Assembly: GCF_012273215.1 (NCBI RefSeq)
Contig: NZ_CP050965.1
Span: 496,001 to 560,000 of the forward strand
Source: Gemella haemolysans
GTDB lineage: Bacteria > Bacillota > Bacilli > Staphylococcales > Gemellaceae
Reading direction: 5' to 3'
DNA: 64,000 nt
The notes under the pieces were generated by a model. That model saw only the letters and a list, made by a program, of their open reading frames with translations, was not told the DNA's origin and ran no database searches. Position 1 is the first letter of the stretch. Every line of letters begins with the position of its first letter. The position numbers were made by a program, and so were the translations under genes. Shown in pieces: positions 35,802 to 44,774 of the stretch.

Positions 35802-37803
35802 TATTTTAGAAAAATCGGTAGGAACTATAAAAGGTGTTGGAAAGAAATATTTACAGGCATTAAATGAATTAGAAATATATACGATTCGTGATATTCTGTA
35901 CAATATTCCTTACAGAGTATCTAGTTCTACTGATTTTTCTTCTTCTGTAAAAGATAATGAGAAAGTAATAACTACAGGAAAAGTAGAAACTAGAGTAAGT
36001 ACACAGTTTTACGGAAATAGAAGAAGTAGATCTTTTTTTACATTATCAACTTCATCGGGAAGTATTAAAATAGTATTTTTTAATCAACATTATTTAAAGA
36101 AGAATCTTGTTGAAGGTAGAGATGTAGTAGTTAAAGGAACATACAATGCAGCTAATAATACAATTACTGCTTCTAGCGTAAGTTTCAATATAATGGAAGA
36201 AAAAACTAAAGGTGATACTATCGAAGTTTTTTATCATCTGAAACAAGGAATTACACAAAAAAAGTTTATAAAACTTGTTGAAGAATCATTTAAAATGATA
36301 GATGGAGAAAATGTAATATTAGATTTGGTTCCTGAAAATTTTAAAGGGATTTGGAAGTTAGAAAGAATACTTTACACTTTACATTACCCAAAAAATTCAG
36401 AAGAGTTTGATAAGGCAAGAAAGATGTTTGCGTTTCACGAATTGTTTAATTATCAGCTAAAACTACAACTTCAAAATATAAATAGCAGAATTGAAGATAC
36501 TAGATATAGTGTAGGAGTGAACAATAAAGATATTAAAGTATTTAAAGATAGTTTACCTTTTACTCTAACGGGTGCACAAAGTAGAGTTATAGATGAAATA
36601 GTAACAGACTTAAATGAACCTTATAAAATGGACAGATTACTGCAAGGTGATGTTGGAAGTGGTAAAACCGCAGTTGCAGCTGCAACTTTATATGCAACTA
36701 TTAAAGCAGGTTATCAAACTGCAATTATGGCGCCGACAGAGATTCTAGCAAATCAGCACTTTGAAACATTCTTTGAGTTTTTTAAAGATTTAAATATTTC
36801 CGTAGCATTGTTGACAAGTAGTACTCCCAAAAAAGAAAGGAATACTATTTTAAGTCTACTTGAAGTAGGTGAGATAGAATTATTAATTGGAACACATTCT
36901 TTAATACAAGAAGATGTAAAGTTTAATAATTTGAAATATGTAATTACAGACGAACAACATCGTTTCGGAGTAAGACAACGTCAATTATTAAGTAATAAAG
37001 GTGAAGCTGTTAATTCATTAATGATGACAGCAACGCCAATACCAAGAAGTTTAGCAATCACTTTAATCACAGATATTAAGGTATCAACAATAGACGAGTT
37101 GCCAGCGGGTAGAAAAAAAGTTCAAACTTATAAAGCAAATAATAAGAGTTTTTATAAAGTACTTGATAATATTCGGATGGAACTTGATAATGGTAGACAA
37201 GGTTATGTGGTTTGTCCATTGATTGAAGAATCTGAGAAGATAGATCTTCAAAATATAGAAGAAACCTATGAAAATATTAAGAATTATCTACCAGATGACT
37301 ATAAAATTGCAATACTTCATGGTAAAATGAGTAATAAGGAAAAAGACGCAATTGTTGAAAAATTTTTAGCTAAAGAAATACACATATTAATCTCTACAAC
37401 TGTTATAGAAGTTGGTGTAAATGTACCTAATGCTACATTTATGATAATTGTGGATGCTCATAGATTTGGGCTTGCTACATTACATCAACTTAGAGGACGT
37501 GTAGGAAGAAGTAAGTATCAATCGTACTGTATCTTAGTAACTGATTCTAAGAGTGAGCGTATTGATATTATGTGTTTAGAAAATGATGGTTTTAAAATTG
37601 CGGAATTTGACTTAAAACAACGAGGACCAGGTGATTTCTTCGGTACGAAACAAAGTGGTGTTCCTAGTTTTAAAGTTGCTGATTTAATAAATGATGTAGA
37701 CTTAATGTATCTAGCCAAAAAATTGGCTGTGAAAATTATAGAAGTAACAGATAATAAGCAACGGCTATTACAGTATGTAGGATTAGAAGAGACAATTATT
37801 TAG
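35794..37803 (+). CDS. recG: ATP-dependent DNA helicase RecG
   Basis: Branch-migrating helicase that remodels stalled forks and Holliday junctions. 669 residues. N-terminal wedge/OB domain (about 45-160), motif I GDVGSGKT near residues 285-292, DEQH near 386, [16 protein letters not shown], and the C-terminal TRG-like GPGDFFGTKQSG. Start overlaps sdaAA. The com-type DNA-uptake genes are elsewhere in the window. Confidence 0.96.
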   Translation: MINILEKSVGTIKGVGKKYLQALNELEIYTIRDILYNIPYRVSSSTDFSSSVKDNEKVITTGKVETRVSTQFYGNRRSRSFFTLSTSSGSIKIVFFNQHYLKKNLVEGRDVVVKGTYNAANNTITASSVSFNIMEEKTKGDTIEVFYHLKQGITQKKFIKLVEESFKMIDGENVILDLVPENFKGIWKLERILYTLHYPKNSEEFDKARKMFAFHELFNYQLKLQLQNINSRIEDTRYSVGVNNKDIKVFKDSLPFTLTGAQSRVIDEIVTDLNEPYKMDRLLQGDVGSGKTAVAAATLYATIKAGYQTAIMAPTEILANQHFETFFEFFKDLNISVALLTSSTPKKERNTILSLLEVGEIELLIGTHSLIQEDVKFNNLKYVITDEQHRFGVRQRQLLSNKGEAVNSLMMTATPIPRSLAITLITDIKVSTIDELPAGRKKVQTYKANNKSFYKVLDNIRMELDNGRQGYVVCPLIEESEKIDLQNIEETYENIKNYLPDDYKIAILHGKMSNKEKDAIVEKFLAKEIHILISTTVIEVGVNVPNATFMIIVDAHRFGLATLHQLRGRVGRSKYQSYCILVTDSKSERIDIMCLENDGFKIAEFDLKQRGPGDFFGTKQSGVPSFKVADLINDVDLMYLAKKLAVKIIEVTDNKQRLLQYVGLEETII

Positions 37804-37812
37804 GAGGATTAG

Positions 37813-38448
37813 ATGAATAAAAAATTAAAAAATACATTACTAAATATTCTTATCGTAGTATTGCTATGTACGTCAGTAGTGCTAATATTCAAAAATCAAA
37901 TTAGAGAATATCTAACAGGAAATGCTAACGATAAGATAATAACAGCTTATAAAAATGGTAAAGGTGAAGTAGACATACCATGGTGGCAAAAAATGTTTAC
38001 GGATAATGAATCAAAAATTAAACTGACAGACTCAATGTTAGGAATTTTAAAAATTGATAGTGTACAAATAGAAGAACCAATTTTCCAAGATGTTACTGAA
38101 ATTAACTTAATTAATGGAGTAGCAACATCACAAGAACCATCAACTTTAGATGCGCAAAACGTAGTTATCGCAGGTCACAGTGTGCAAGGTGTTGGTATAA
38201 GATTTAATAATTTAAACAAAATAAAAAATGGAGCTAAGATTCAAATTATTTCAAAAGATAAATTACGTACATATGAAGTAAATAAACTTTATGATGTAGT
38301 GCCAACACAAGTGGAAATTTTAGAACAGCATGAAAATGAACCGAAGATATTAAAATTATTTACATGTGATAATTTCAATCCGCAAACAGGTGTATGGGAA
38401 AGTAGATTTGTAGTCGAAGCAAAATTAATAGGAGAAGAAAGTGCATAA
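37813..38448 (+). CDS. srtA: Class A sortase
   Basis: Transpeptidase that anchors LPXTG proteins to peptidoglycan. 211 residues. An N-terminal membrane anchor (about 8-27) and the sortase core with catalytic His122 (IAGHSVQG), Cys185 (LFTCDN) and Arg198 (WESRFVVEA). The TC motif and housekeeping-like size indicate class A rather than a pilin sortase. It lies between recG and plsX, where fapR sits in Bacillus and Staphylococcus. A substrate with LPKTG lies at the window start. Confidence 0.9.
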   Translation: MNKKLKNTLLNILIVVLLCTSVVLIFKNQIREYLTGNANDKIITAYKNGKGEVDIPWWQKMFTDNESKIKLTDSMLGILKIDSVQIEEPIFQDVTEINLINGVATSQEPSTLDAQNVVIAGHSVQGVGIRFNNLNKIKNGAKIQIISKDKLRTYEVNKLYDVVPTQVEILEQHENEPKILKLFTCDNFNPQTGVWESRFVVEAKLIGEESA

Positions 38449-39427
38449 TATTATGAAAATAGGTATTGATATATTAGGTGTTGATGAACCTAGTAGAATT
38501 GTTAACTTTGTAAATAGTTATAAAGATGAAGAAGTAGAACTTTATGTTTATGGACTTGAAGAAAACTTAAATCAAATAACTAAAACAGAAAATATTATTA
38601 AGAATGTTTGTACTGAAGAGGTGTTAATGTCTGATGATGCAGCACGTGTTCACAGAAAGAAAAAAGATGCCTCAATGATCAGAATGTTATCTGATTTGAA
38701 TAATGATGTTATTGACGTAGCAATTTCTGGTGGAAGTACTGGAGCTTTCATGGCGAGTTCACTATTTATGTTAGGTCGCATAGAGGGAATTTCGAAACCA
38801 GGATTAGCGTCACTATTACCTACAAAAAGCGAACATAAGTTTTTACTTACAGATTTAGGAGCTAATGTAGAAGCTAAACCTGATGATTTAGTAAATTATG
38901 CTAAACTAGGCCAATTATATATGAAATATATTTATAATATAGAAACACCATCTGTAGCATTACTAAATGTAGGTGTAGAAGAATCAAAAGGAAACAAAGT
39001 ATATAAAGAAGCTCATAAGTTACTTAAAGAAGATATTAATAACTTCAAAGGAAATATAGAAGCTAGAGAGATTCTTGAGCATAAATATGACATTGTTATT
39101 TCAGATGGTTTTGCAGGAAATGTGTTATTAAAAACTATAGAAGGTGTTGCTAGTACATTAGGTTCTATGATTAAAGGAATCTTTATGGAAAACATTAAAA
39201 CTAAAATTTCAGCATTACTTGTAAAAAGTGGAATTACAAAATTTAAAAAGAAATTTGATTATAGTGAATATGGTGGAGCATTCCTACTAGGGATTAAGAA
39301 ACCAAGTATAAAAGTTCATGGTTCAGCTGATGAAAATGCATTATATTATGCAGTTCAACAAGCAAAACAAATACACAAAACAAAACTTTATGATATAATG
39401 ATAGAAACGATGGAAAAAGGAGAATAA
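38441..39427 (+). CDS. plsX: Phosphate acyltransferase PlsX
   Basis: Converts acyl-ACP to acyl-phosphate, starting phospholipid synthesis. 328 residues with SGGSTGAFMASSLFMLGRI, SEHKFLLTDLGANVEAKPD, NVGVEESKGN and YDIVISDGFAGNVLLK, all PlsX blocks. Start is ambiguous: GTG 38441 has GGAG 6 bases upstream and overlaps srtA by 8 bases; ATG 38453 matches the family N-terminus (MKIGIDILG) but its RBS is poor. acpP follows. Confidence 0.93.
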   Translation: MHNIMKIGIDILGVDEPSRIVNFVNSYKDEEVELYVYGLEENLNQITKTENIIKNVCTEEVLMSDDAARVHRKKKDASMIRMLSDLNNDVIDVAISGGSTGAFMASSLFMLGRIEGISKPGLASLLPTKSEHKFLLTDLGANVEAKPDDLVNYAKLGQLYMKYIYNIETPSVALLNVGVEESKGNKVYKEAHKLLKEDINNFKGNIEAREILEHKYDIVISDGFAGNVLLKTIEGVASTLGSMIKGIFMENIKTKISALLVKSGITKFKKKFDYSEYGGAFLLGIKKPSIKVHGSADENALYYAVQQAKQIHKTKLYDIMIETMEKGE

Positions 39428-39432
39428 AAGCA

Positions 39433-39663
39433 ATGGCAATTTTCGAAGAAGTAAAAGAAATTATTACTAAATATATTAAAGTTGATGCAGATAAAATTAC
39501 ATTAGAATCAAGATTAAACGAAGATCTAGATGCTGATTCAATTGATGTAGCAGATGTAGTAATGGATATTGAAGAAAAATATGATTTTGAATTTTCAGAT
39601 GAAGATGCAGAAAACATTGTAAAAATCAAAGACTTAGTAAGAGTTATTGAAGAAAGAAAATAA
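39433..39663 (+). CDS. acpP: Acyl carrier protein
   Basis: 76 residues, acidic. The phosphopantetheine attachment Ser36 is in DADSID (the family motif is usually DSL; Ile replaces Leu). It carries acyl chains in fatty acid synthesis and supplies PlsX. fabD and fabG, normally between plsX and acpP, are absent here. A terminator follows. Confidence 0.96.
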   Translation: MAIFEEVKEIITKYIKVDADKITLESRLNEDLDADSIDVADVVMDIEEKYDFEFSDEDAENIVKIKDLVRVIEERK

Positions 39664-39675
39664 TATAAATAAGAG

Positions 39676-39710
39676 CTAGAGTTTTACTTTAAGTATGACT
39701 CTAGTTTTTT
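39676..39710 (+). terminator. acpP operon terminator
   Basis: CTAGAGT / ACTCTAG followed by TTTTTT. Confidence 0.88.
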
Positions 39711-39843
39711 ATAAAATTTGTTTTATTAGAATTATAGGACATATTATTTAAACTAGTTGTAAGTTTTATATGATAAGATAATTTTCAATATTATTTATAT
39801 CATATAGAATTTATCTTTTTAGCTATTAACTAAAAGTAAAATA

Positions 39844-39852
39844 TGATATAAT
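39844..39852 (+). promoter_or_regulatory. Extended -10 of the DedA-fusion gene
   Basis: TGATATAAT, 38 bases before the ATG at 39890; RBS AAAAGGAG follows. Confidence 0.55.
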
Positions 39853-39889
39853 TTATTAGAAAATAAATAAAAAGGAGAATAGTTTATAT

Positions 39890-41200
39890 ATGGATATGTT
39901 ATTTAAACTATTAGCTGAACATGTATATTTAATATTATTTGTGTCACTTATTTTAGAATTTGCAGCTTTACCTTTACCAGGTGAAACTATGATGGTTGTA
40001 GCTGGAATAATGGCATATAATAATCATGGTAGTTATATAGGGATGATTATTGCAAGTGCGTTAGGAACTGTAATAGGGATGCAATTTTCTTATGAAGTTG
40101 GTAGAAGATTGGGAACTAGAGCAGTTGATAAATATGGTTCATATATTGGACTGACGCCGTATAGAATGACGAAAGCGGCTGAATTTTTCAATAAATTCGG
40201 CAACATAGTAATAGTAATTGCATACTTCTTACCAGGAGTTAGACATATACTTGGATATTTCTCAGGTATTTCACGAATTGATGCCAAAAGATTCCATCTA
40301 TATTCAACAATCGGAGGGATTTTCTGGGTAGTAGTATTTATTACTTTAGGATATGTATTAGGACCAAGTGCTCCACATGCATTTAAATTATTACATAAAT
40401 ATGGAACAATGTTGTTCATTATTGGTATAGCTGCGTTGTTTATCTACTTAATCTTTAAAAAATTAGGTGCAAAAGATTTTGCGATCTTCTTTAAAAAACG
40501 ATTTAAATATCTAGTGGTACTGCTTATTGTAGAGGCTGCGGTACTAATTAAATTTGTAGTATTAGATGAAAGAGCACACCCTAAATTAAAATCTGATATT
40601 ATATTTTATTGCTTAGGATTTTTAGCATTTGTAGCATTTTTACTATATCTAAGAGTAACTTTAAAACATGATACATCTGAGAAATTACTTGTAGTTGTTG
40701 ATTATCAAAAAGATTTTGTTGATGGTGCATTAGGGTTTGAAACTGCTGATCAATTAGATAAAGTCATTGCTAATAAAATTGATGAATATTTAAAAGCTGG
40801 ACAAGATGTAATATTTACTAAAGATACTCATTACACAAACTATCTTTCAACTCGTGAAGGTAAACATTTACCAATTGAGCATTGTATTATTGATAGTGAA
40901 GGTCATAATTTATATGGAGATGTTGCTAATTATGAAAGTTATGCGAAAAGAGTATTTAATAAAACATCTTTTGGTAGTATCGATTTAGCACATTATATCT
41001 CACGTAGTGACTATAAAGAAGTGGAATTTTGTGGTTTAGTTTCTAATATTTGTGTATTAAGTAATATTATTATGACGCAAACATATAACGAGAAAGTAGA
41101 AATTACTGTAGACTTAAATGCGACAAAAGGATTAAGTGAAGAGGTTAACTCGACATTTAAGACTTATCTACAGAATTTAACAGTAAATGTAAAAGAATAG
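39890..41200 (+). CDS. Fusion: DedA membrane protein + isochorismatase/nicotinamidase-like hydrolase
   Basis: 436 residues. Residues 1-185 are a DedA/SNARE-assoc domain (EFAALPLPGETMM at 23-35; FLPGVRHI at 113-120), a family linked to lipid-carrier flipping. Residues 205-257 hold two more membrane segments. Residues 265-436 are an isochorismatase-like hydrolase: Asp271 (VVDYQKDFVDGALG), metal-type Asp312/His314/His331, Lys358 and Cys388 (CGLVSNICVLSNI) give the Asp-Lys-Cys triad of nicotinamidases. One frame with no internal start signal. In DedA the first motif Arg (RF.PG.R) is Tyr112 here. Substrate unknown; a nicotinamide/NAD link is inference. Own promoter and terminator. Confidence 0.85.
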   Translation: MDMLFKLLAEHVYLILFVSLILEFAALPLPGETMMVVAGIMAYNNHGSYIGMIIASALGTVIGMQFSYEVGRRLGTRAVDKYGSYIGLTPYRMTKAAEFFNKFGNIVIVIAYFLPGVRHILGYFSGISRIDAKRFHLYSTIGGIFWVVVFITLGYVLGPSAPHAFKLLHKYGTMLFIIGIAALFIYLIFKKLGAKDFAIFFKKRFKYLVVLLIVEAAVLIKFVVLDERAHPKLKSDIIFYCLGFLAFVAFLLYLRVTLKHDTSEKLLVVVDYQKDFVDGALGFETADQLDKVIANKIDEYLKAGQDVIFTKDTHYTNYLSTREGKHLPIEHCIIDSEGHNLYGDVANYESYAKRVFNKTSFGSIDLAHYISRSDYKEVEFCGLVSNICVLSNIIMTQTYNEKVEITVDLNATKGLSEEVNSTFKTYLQNLTVNVKE

Positions 41201-41205
41201 AATAT

Positions 41206-41253
41206 AATATGAATCATTTTCCGAACATTTAGAAAGTGGTTCATATTTTTTTT
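41206..41253 (+). terminator. Terminator after the DedA fusion
   Basis: AATATGAATCATTTTC / GAAAGTGGTTCATATT followed by a long T-run. Confidence 0.88.
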
Positions 41254-41323
41254 ATGTTTTTATTGGAAATTTAGTGAACTTTATGATAAACTAATGAATA
41301 ATATTAGGAAGGAAGGGACTGTT

Positions 41324-42490
41324 ATGAATTATTTATTAGTATCACCAAATTTTCCAAGTTCACAGGAAAATTTTGCAAGAAAGTTAGTAGAAAAAGGAGT
41401 TAAAGTATTAGGAATAGGGAGTGAGAGTTACGATAGTCTTTCTAGTGTTTTAAAAGATGCTTTAACTGAATATTATAAAGTAAATGATTTAGAAAACTAT
41501 GGGGAAGTTTTAAGAGGAGTAGCATTTTTAATCTATAAACATGGAGTTATAGATAGAGTGGAGTCTAATAATGAGCATTGGTTATTTTTAGATTCAATAA
41601 TTAGAGAACAGTTTAATATAACTGGTGTGAAACCGAAAAAACTAGATTTTACAAAATATAAATCGAAAATGAAAGAAAGATTTATAAAAGCTAATGTTCC
41701 AGTTGCTAAGGGGCGTGCTGTAAAAAATATTAGAGAACTTGAAAAAGCAATTAAAGAGATAAAATTACCAGTAATTGCTAAACCAGATAATGGAGTAGGA
41801 GCAAATAATACTTATAAACTTTTATCAAAAAAAGATGTAGAAAACTTTAAAAAACAATGGACTCAAGAAGTTGTATACTTTATTGAAAGTTATGTAGACA
41901 ATGGGATTCTTTGTACGTATGATGGACTAATTGACTCTAAAGGAAAAGTTGTTTTTGAAACTAGTTTCTATTACACAAAACCTACATTAGATTTATTGAA
42001 CGATAGCCTAGATTATGGAAATATTATTCCAAAAGAAATTGATCCTAAACTAAAAGAATATGGAAGAAAAATTGTTAAAGAATTTGGAATGAAGGAAAGG
42101 TTCTTCCATATCGAATTTTTCAAATTACCTAGTAACGATTATATTGCTTTAGAATATAATAATCGTATAGCTGGAGGATATACAATAGATTTATATAATC
42201 ATACATATGAGTGTGATTTGTTTGAAATGTATGCGGATGTTGTCGTAGGAAATGAACCGAAGAAAGTCCAAAATAATTATAATGGAATAGCTCTGTCAAG
42301 ACGAGATAAATATATATATAAGTATACGAATGAGGATATTTATAATAAATACTCAAAAGAAATTCGCTTAGTAGATAGAGTGCCAGCGGTTTTTGCAACA
42401 GCTATGGGAGAATGGATGTATATATTGGTAGATGAAAATATTGAAAACATCAGTGATATGATGAATTATATTCACGAAAAATATGAATAG
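41324..42490 (+). CDS. ATP-grasp domain protein
   Basis: 388 residues from ATG 41324, which has AAGGAAGGGA 7 bases upstream; the in-frame start at 41294 has none. An N-terminal Rossmann-like pre-ATP-grasp domain (LLVSPNFPSS), then the ATP-grasp core with KLPVIAKPDNGVGANNTYKL (nucleotide loop) and HIEFF...YIALEYNNRIAGGYT (metal-binding E/N). The resemblance is to CarB/biotin-carboxylase-like ligases of unknown product. It forms a two-gene unit with a membrane metallopeptidase 11 bases downstream. Function unknown; ATP-dependent ligation of a carboxylate is the family chemistry. Confidence 0.8.
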   Translation: MNYLLVSPNFPSSQENFARKLVEKGVKVLGIGSESYDSLSSVLKDALTEYYKVNDLENYGEVLRGVAFLIYKHGVIDRVESNNEHWLFLDSIIREQFNITGVKPKKLDFTKYKSKMKERFIKANVPVAKGRAVKNIRELEKAIKEIKLPVIAKPDNGVGANNTYKLLSKKDVENFKKQWTQEVVYFIESYVDNGILCTYDGLIDSKGKVVFETSFYYTKPTLDLLNDSLDYGNIIPKEIDPKLKEYGRKIVKEFGMKERFFHIEFFKLPSNDYIALEYNNRIAGGYTIDLYNHTYECDLFEMYADVVVGNEPKKVQNNYNGIALSRRDKYIYKYTNEDIYNKYSKEIRLVDRVPAVFATAMGEWMYILVDENIENISDMMNYIHEKYE

Positions 42491-42501
42491 GAGGATTATT
42501 T

Positions 42502-43584
42502 GTGAAAAATAAATTTATTAGTGGTCTTTTACAAATTTTAGGAATTATGATTGTTGGGGCTATAATAGGATATTCTGTCGGTAAGATTGCTGGAGACTCA
42601 CTTTCAAGAGTTGGTGCTCCAAATATAATATTGTTATTAATAGCAGGAGTAATAGCTTTTATTTTACAAGTTATAGTTCATGAAGCGGGGCATTTAGTTT
42701 TTGGATTGCTATCGGGATATAAATTTATAAGTTTTAGAGTATTTGATTTCAAAATAATAAAAGATGAAAATGGAAAACTTAAAATTAGATATGAAAGATT
42801 ACCAGGTACTGGTGGTCAGTGTCTGATGAGAGCACCTGAATATGTTGAAGGAAAGTTTAAGTATAAATTATATCTTCTAGGTGGTGTAATATTTAATATT
42901 GTATTTTCTATTGTTTCTTGGCTAATCCTACCAAGTTATTATACATTATTATTTGCTTTAATAGGATTTACATTAGCTTTTCTAAACCTGATTCCGATGG
43001 GATTTAATGATGGTATGACGTTCTACCACGCTAGTAAAGATGAAACTACTAGATTTGTTCTATACTTACAATTAGAATACGTATATTATCAAAGTATTGG
43101 TAAGAATTTATTAATAGAAAAAACAGAAGTAGTGGAGAAAATAAATTCATTAGAAATAACTAATACAAATTATCTAACTGACTCATTAGAATTTATAAAA
43201 TTAGATGGTTTAGAATATTTCTTTGAGTTTGAGGCTTTATATAACGAATCAAGAAAATTATATATTGAAAGAGAGGATTTGTTACCGGTTTATAAAGTAG
43301 AACTAATGGCATTGTTAGTGAAATTAATAAGCTTGGTAAATCCTGAAGATGAATTATTGGAAGAACTAATGAATGATAAAAGTTTGAAAGTTCGACTTAA
43401 ACAAAAAAATCCACAGACAAAGAATATACTCGCGACTTATGAATGGGGAATAAAATTTGATGATGAAAAAGCTATGATCCTAATTGAAGAAGCTAGAAAA
43501 TTAAAAAATAAAGCACCAAATTTATATGTTCAGAATATAGAGATGAAATATTGTAATTATTTAGAAAATAAAATCTTAAAGTAA
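42502..43584 (+). CDS. M50-like membrane zinc metallopeptidase
   Basis: 360 residues, GTG start with AGGAGG 7 bases upstream. Membrane segments at about 8-28, 41-60, 121-146 and 147-166. The zinc motif HEAGH is at His60-Glu61-His64 inside the second segment, and Asn162...Asp170 (LNLIPMGFNDGM) supplies the third ligand, the arrangement of site-2-type (M50) proteases. The C-terminal 180 residues are soluble and helical, unlike the PDZ of RseP. Substrate unknown. It is paired with an ATP-grasp protein; a shared role in peptide or precursor maturation is speculation. Confidence 0.78.
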   Translation: MKNKFISGLLQILGIMIVGAIIGYSVGKIAGDSLSRVGAPNIILLLIAGVIAFILQVIVHEAGHLVFGLLSGYKFISFRVFDFKIIKDENGKLKIRYERLPGTGGQCLMRAPEYVEGKFKYKLYLLGGVIFNIVFSIVSWLILPSYYTLLFALIGFTLAFLNLIPMGFNDGMTFYHASKDETTRFVLYLQLEYVYYQSIGKNLLIEKTEVVEKINSLEITNTNYLTDSLEFIKLDGLEYFFEFEALYNESRKLYIEREDLLPVYKVELMALLVKLISLVNPEDELLEELMNDKSLKVRLKQKNPQTKNILATYEWGIKFDDEKAMILIEEARKLKNKAPNLYVQNIEMKYCNYLENKILK

Positions 43585-43588
43585 ACAG

Positions 43589-43629
43589 AAAAGATATCAA
43601 GGGCTATATAGAGCTGTTGATATCTTTTT
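43589..43629 (+). terminator. Terminator after the M50-like gene
   Basis: AAAAGATATCAA / TTGATATCTTTT then T-run. Confidence 0.85.
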
Positions 43630-43698
43630 GTAATAATATATTATTAAATAAATTGGAAGCGATGTGTTCTTAGAAATATAACTGTATAAAGAATTATT

Positions 43699-44253
43699 TT
43701 ATTTAGGTTTCTTCGATATTAAAGCTGAAAAGTCTAAATCATCGTATTTACTTTTGTTTAGACCAGTTAATGAATCGAAATCAGTATCTGGAAATAAGGG
43801 ATCGAAATCATCAAGTTCAGTGTTTGAAGAGGTAGTCTTTAAAACAGTATCAGAAGACTTAGAAATCAAATTATCTATCTTAATATCATTATTGGCATAT
43901 TCTTCAATATTAAATTCCTTAGTTTGAATAGCCTTATTAATAGATTGTGGGGTTATTTCATCACCATTATCATAATTATATTCAATAGAAACTTCTCCGA
44001 AATTAGAATCAACAGCGTCTTGTTGATTGTAAAATAATACTCCATACTCTTCTAAGAGTTCTTCTTTTGAATAATTCTTTAGTGGATCTTCTATAGGCGA
44101 TATTGTACTTTCGTAAACTTTCTTAACTAGATTTTCATCTGTTTGAATTTTATTGTCCTTAATATTCCAAGAAGAAATAAGTCTATGAATAATATCTAAT
44201 TGTTCACTTGAAAGAAAATGAAGTTTTGATTTGATTTCATTTAGTTTATCCAT
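43699..44253 (-). CDS. Unrecognised acidic protein downstream of the HxlR regulator
   Basis: 184 residues, soluble. The N-terminal 35 residues are helical (IKSKLHFLSSEQLDIIHRLI). The rest is strongly acidic and low in complexity, with Asp/Ser-rich stretches near the end (FDPLFPDTDFDSLTGLNKS). I do not recognise it. It follows the HxlR gene by 4 bases on the same strand, so it is co-transcribed, and no other gene shares the unit. No signal peptide or membrane segment. Confidence 0.65.
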   Translation of the reverse strand: MDKLNEIKSKLHFLSSEQLDIIHRLISSWNIKDNKIQTDENLVKKVYESTISPIEDPLKNYSKEELLEEYGVLFYNQQDAVDSNFGEVSIEYNYDNGDEITPQSINKAIQTKEFNIEEYANNDIKIDNLISKSSDTVLKTTSSNTELDDFDPLFPDTDFDSLTGLNKSKYDDLDFSALISKKPK

Positions 44254-44257
44254 AGTA

Positions 44258-44602
44258 TTATACTGCTTCTCTATTTTCTTTTAAGTAATTAATGTAGTCA
44301 TTTCCCCAGATTTCTAATTCATTAAGTACTGATTGGAATTTTTTTCCAATATCTGTCAGACTGTATTCAACTTTAGGTGGAATTTGAGCATAAACTTTAC
44401 GGTTTATTAATCCATCTTGTTCTAATTGCTTTAATTGTTTTGTTAATGTAGCTTGGGTAATTGTCCCTAGTGATCTTTGTAACTCATTAAATCTAACACT
44501 TTTATCTTCTAGAAGATGAAGAATAAGGATTGTCCATTTTCCAGATAATATTTTTTGAGTTGTAAAAAAAGGGCATTTTCCAAAAGGTTCTTGTTGTTCC
44601 AT
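44258..44602 (-). CDS. HxlR-family transcriptional regulator
   Basis: 114 residues, winged helix-turn-helix. The family N-terminal Cys9 in CPFFTTQKILSGKW, and the recognition helix region NELQRSLGTITQATLTKQLKQLEQDGLI. HxlR members such as YodB, HypR and CatR sense oxidants or electrophiles through that Cys. RBS AAGGAG. It is divergent from a nitroreductase, the usual arrangement for a regulator of that gene. Confidence 0.92.
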   Translation of the reverse strand: MEQQEPFGKCPFFTTQKILSGKWTILILHLLEDKSVRFNELQRSLGTITQATLTKQLKQLEQDGLINRKVYAQIPPKVEYSLTDIGKKFQSVLNELEIWGNDYINYLKENREAV

Positions 44603-44679
44603 AAAAAAATCTCCTTAAAATTCCATTGATATTATACAATTCTATCTATAAAGATACTTACTATTATAAAAAAACGTAC

Positions 44680-44707
44680 TTGTTATTTTTTGGGTAAATA
44701 TTATAAT
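44680..44707 (+). promoter_or_regulatory. Nitroreductase promoter in the HxlR intergenic region
   Basis: TTGTTA, 16 bases, TATAAT. GTACTTG (44676-44682) overlaps the -35 and TACTTAC lies 21-22 bases upstream (44655-44661); these similar half-sites could form the HxlR operator. Confidence 0.6.
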
Positions 44708-44774
44708 AATATATATAACAATTATAAAACAAATAATAAAGTTTAGCAATAGCTAAAAAATGGAGGACATAATA

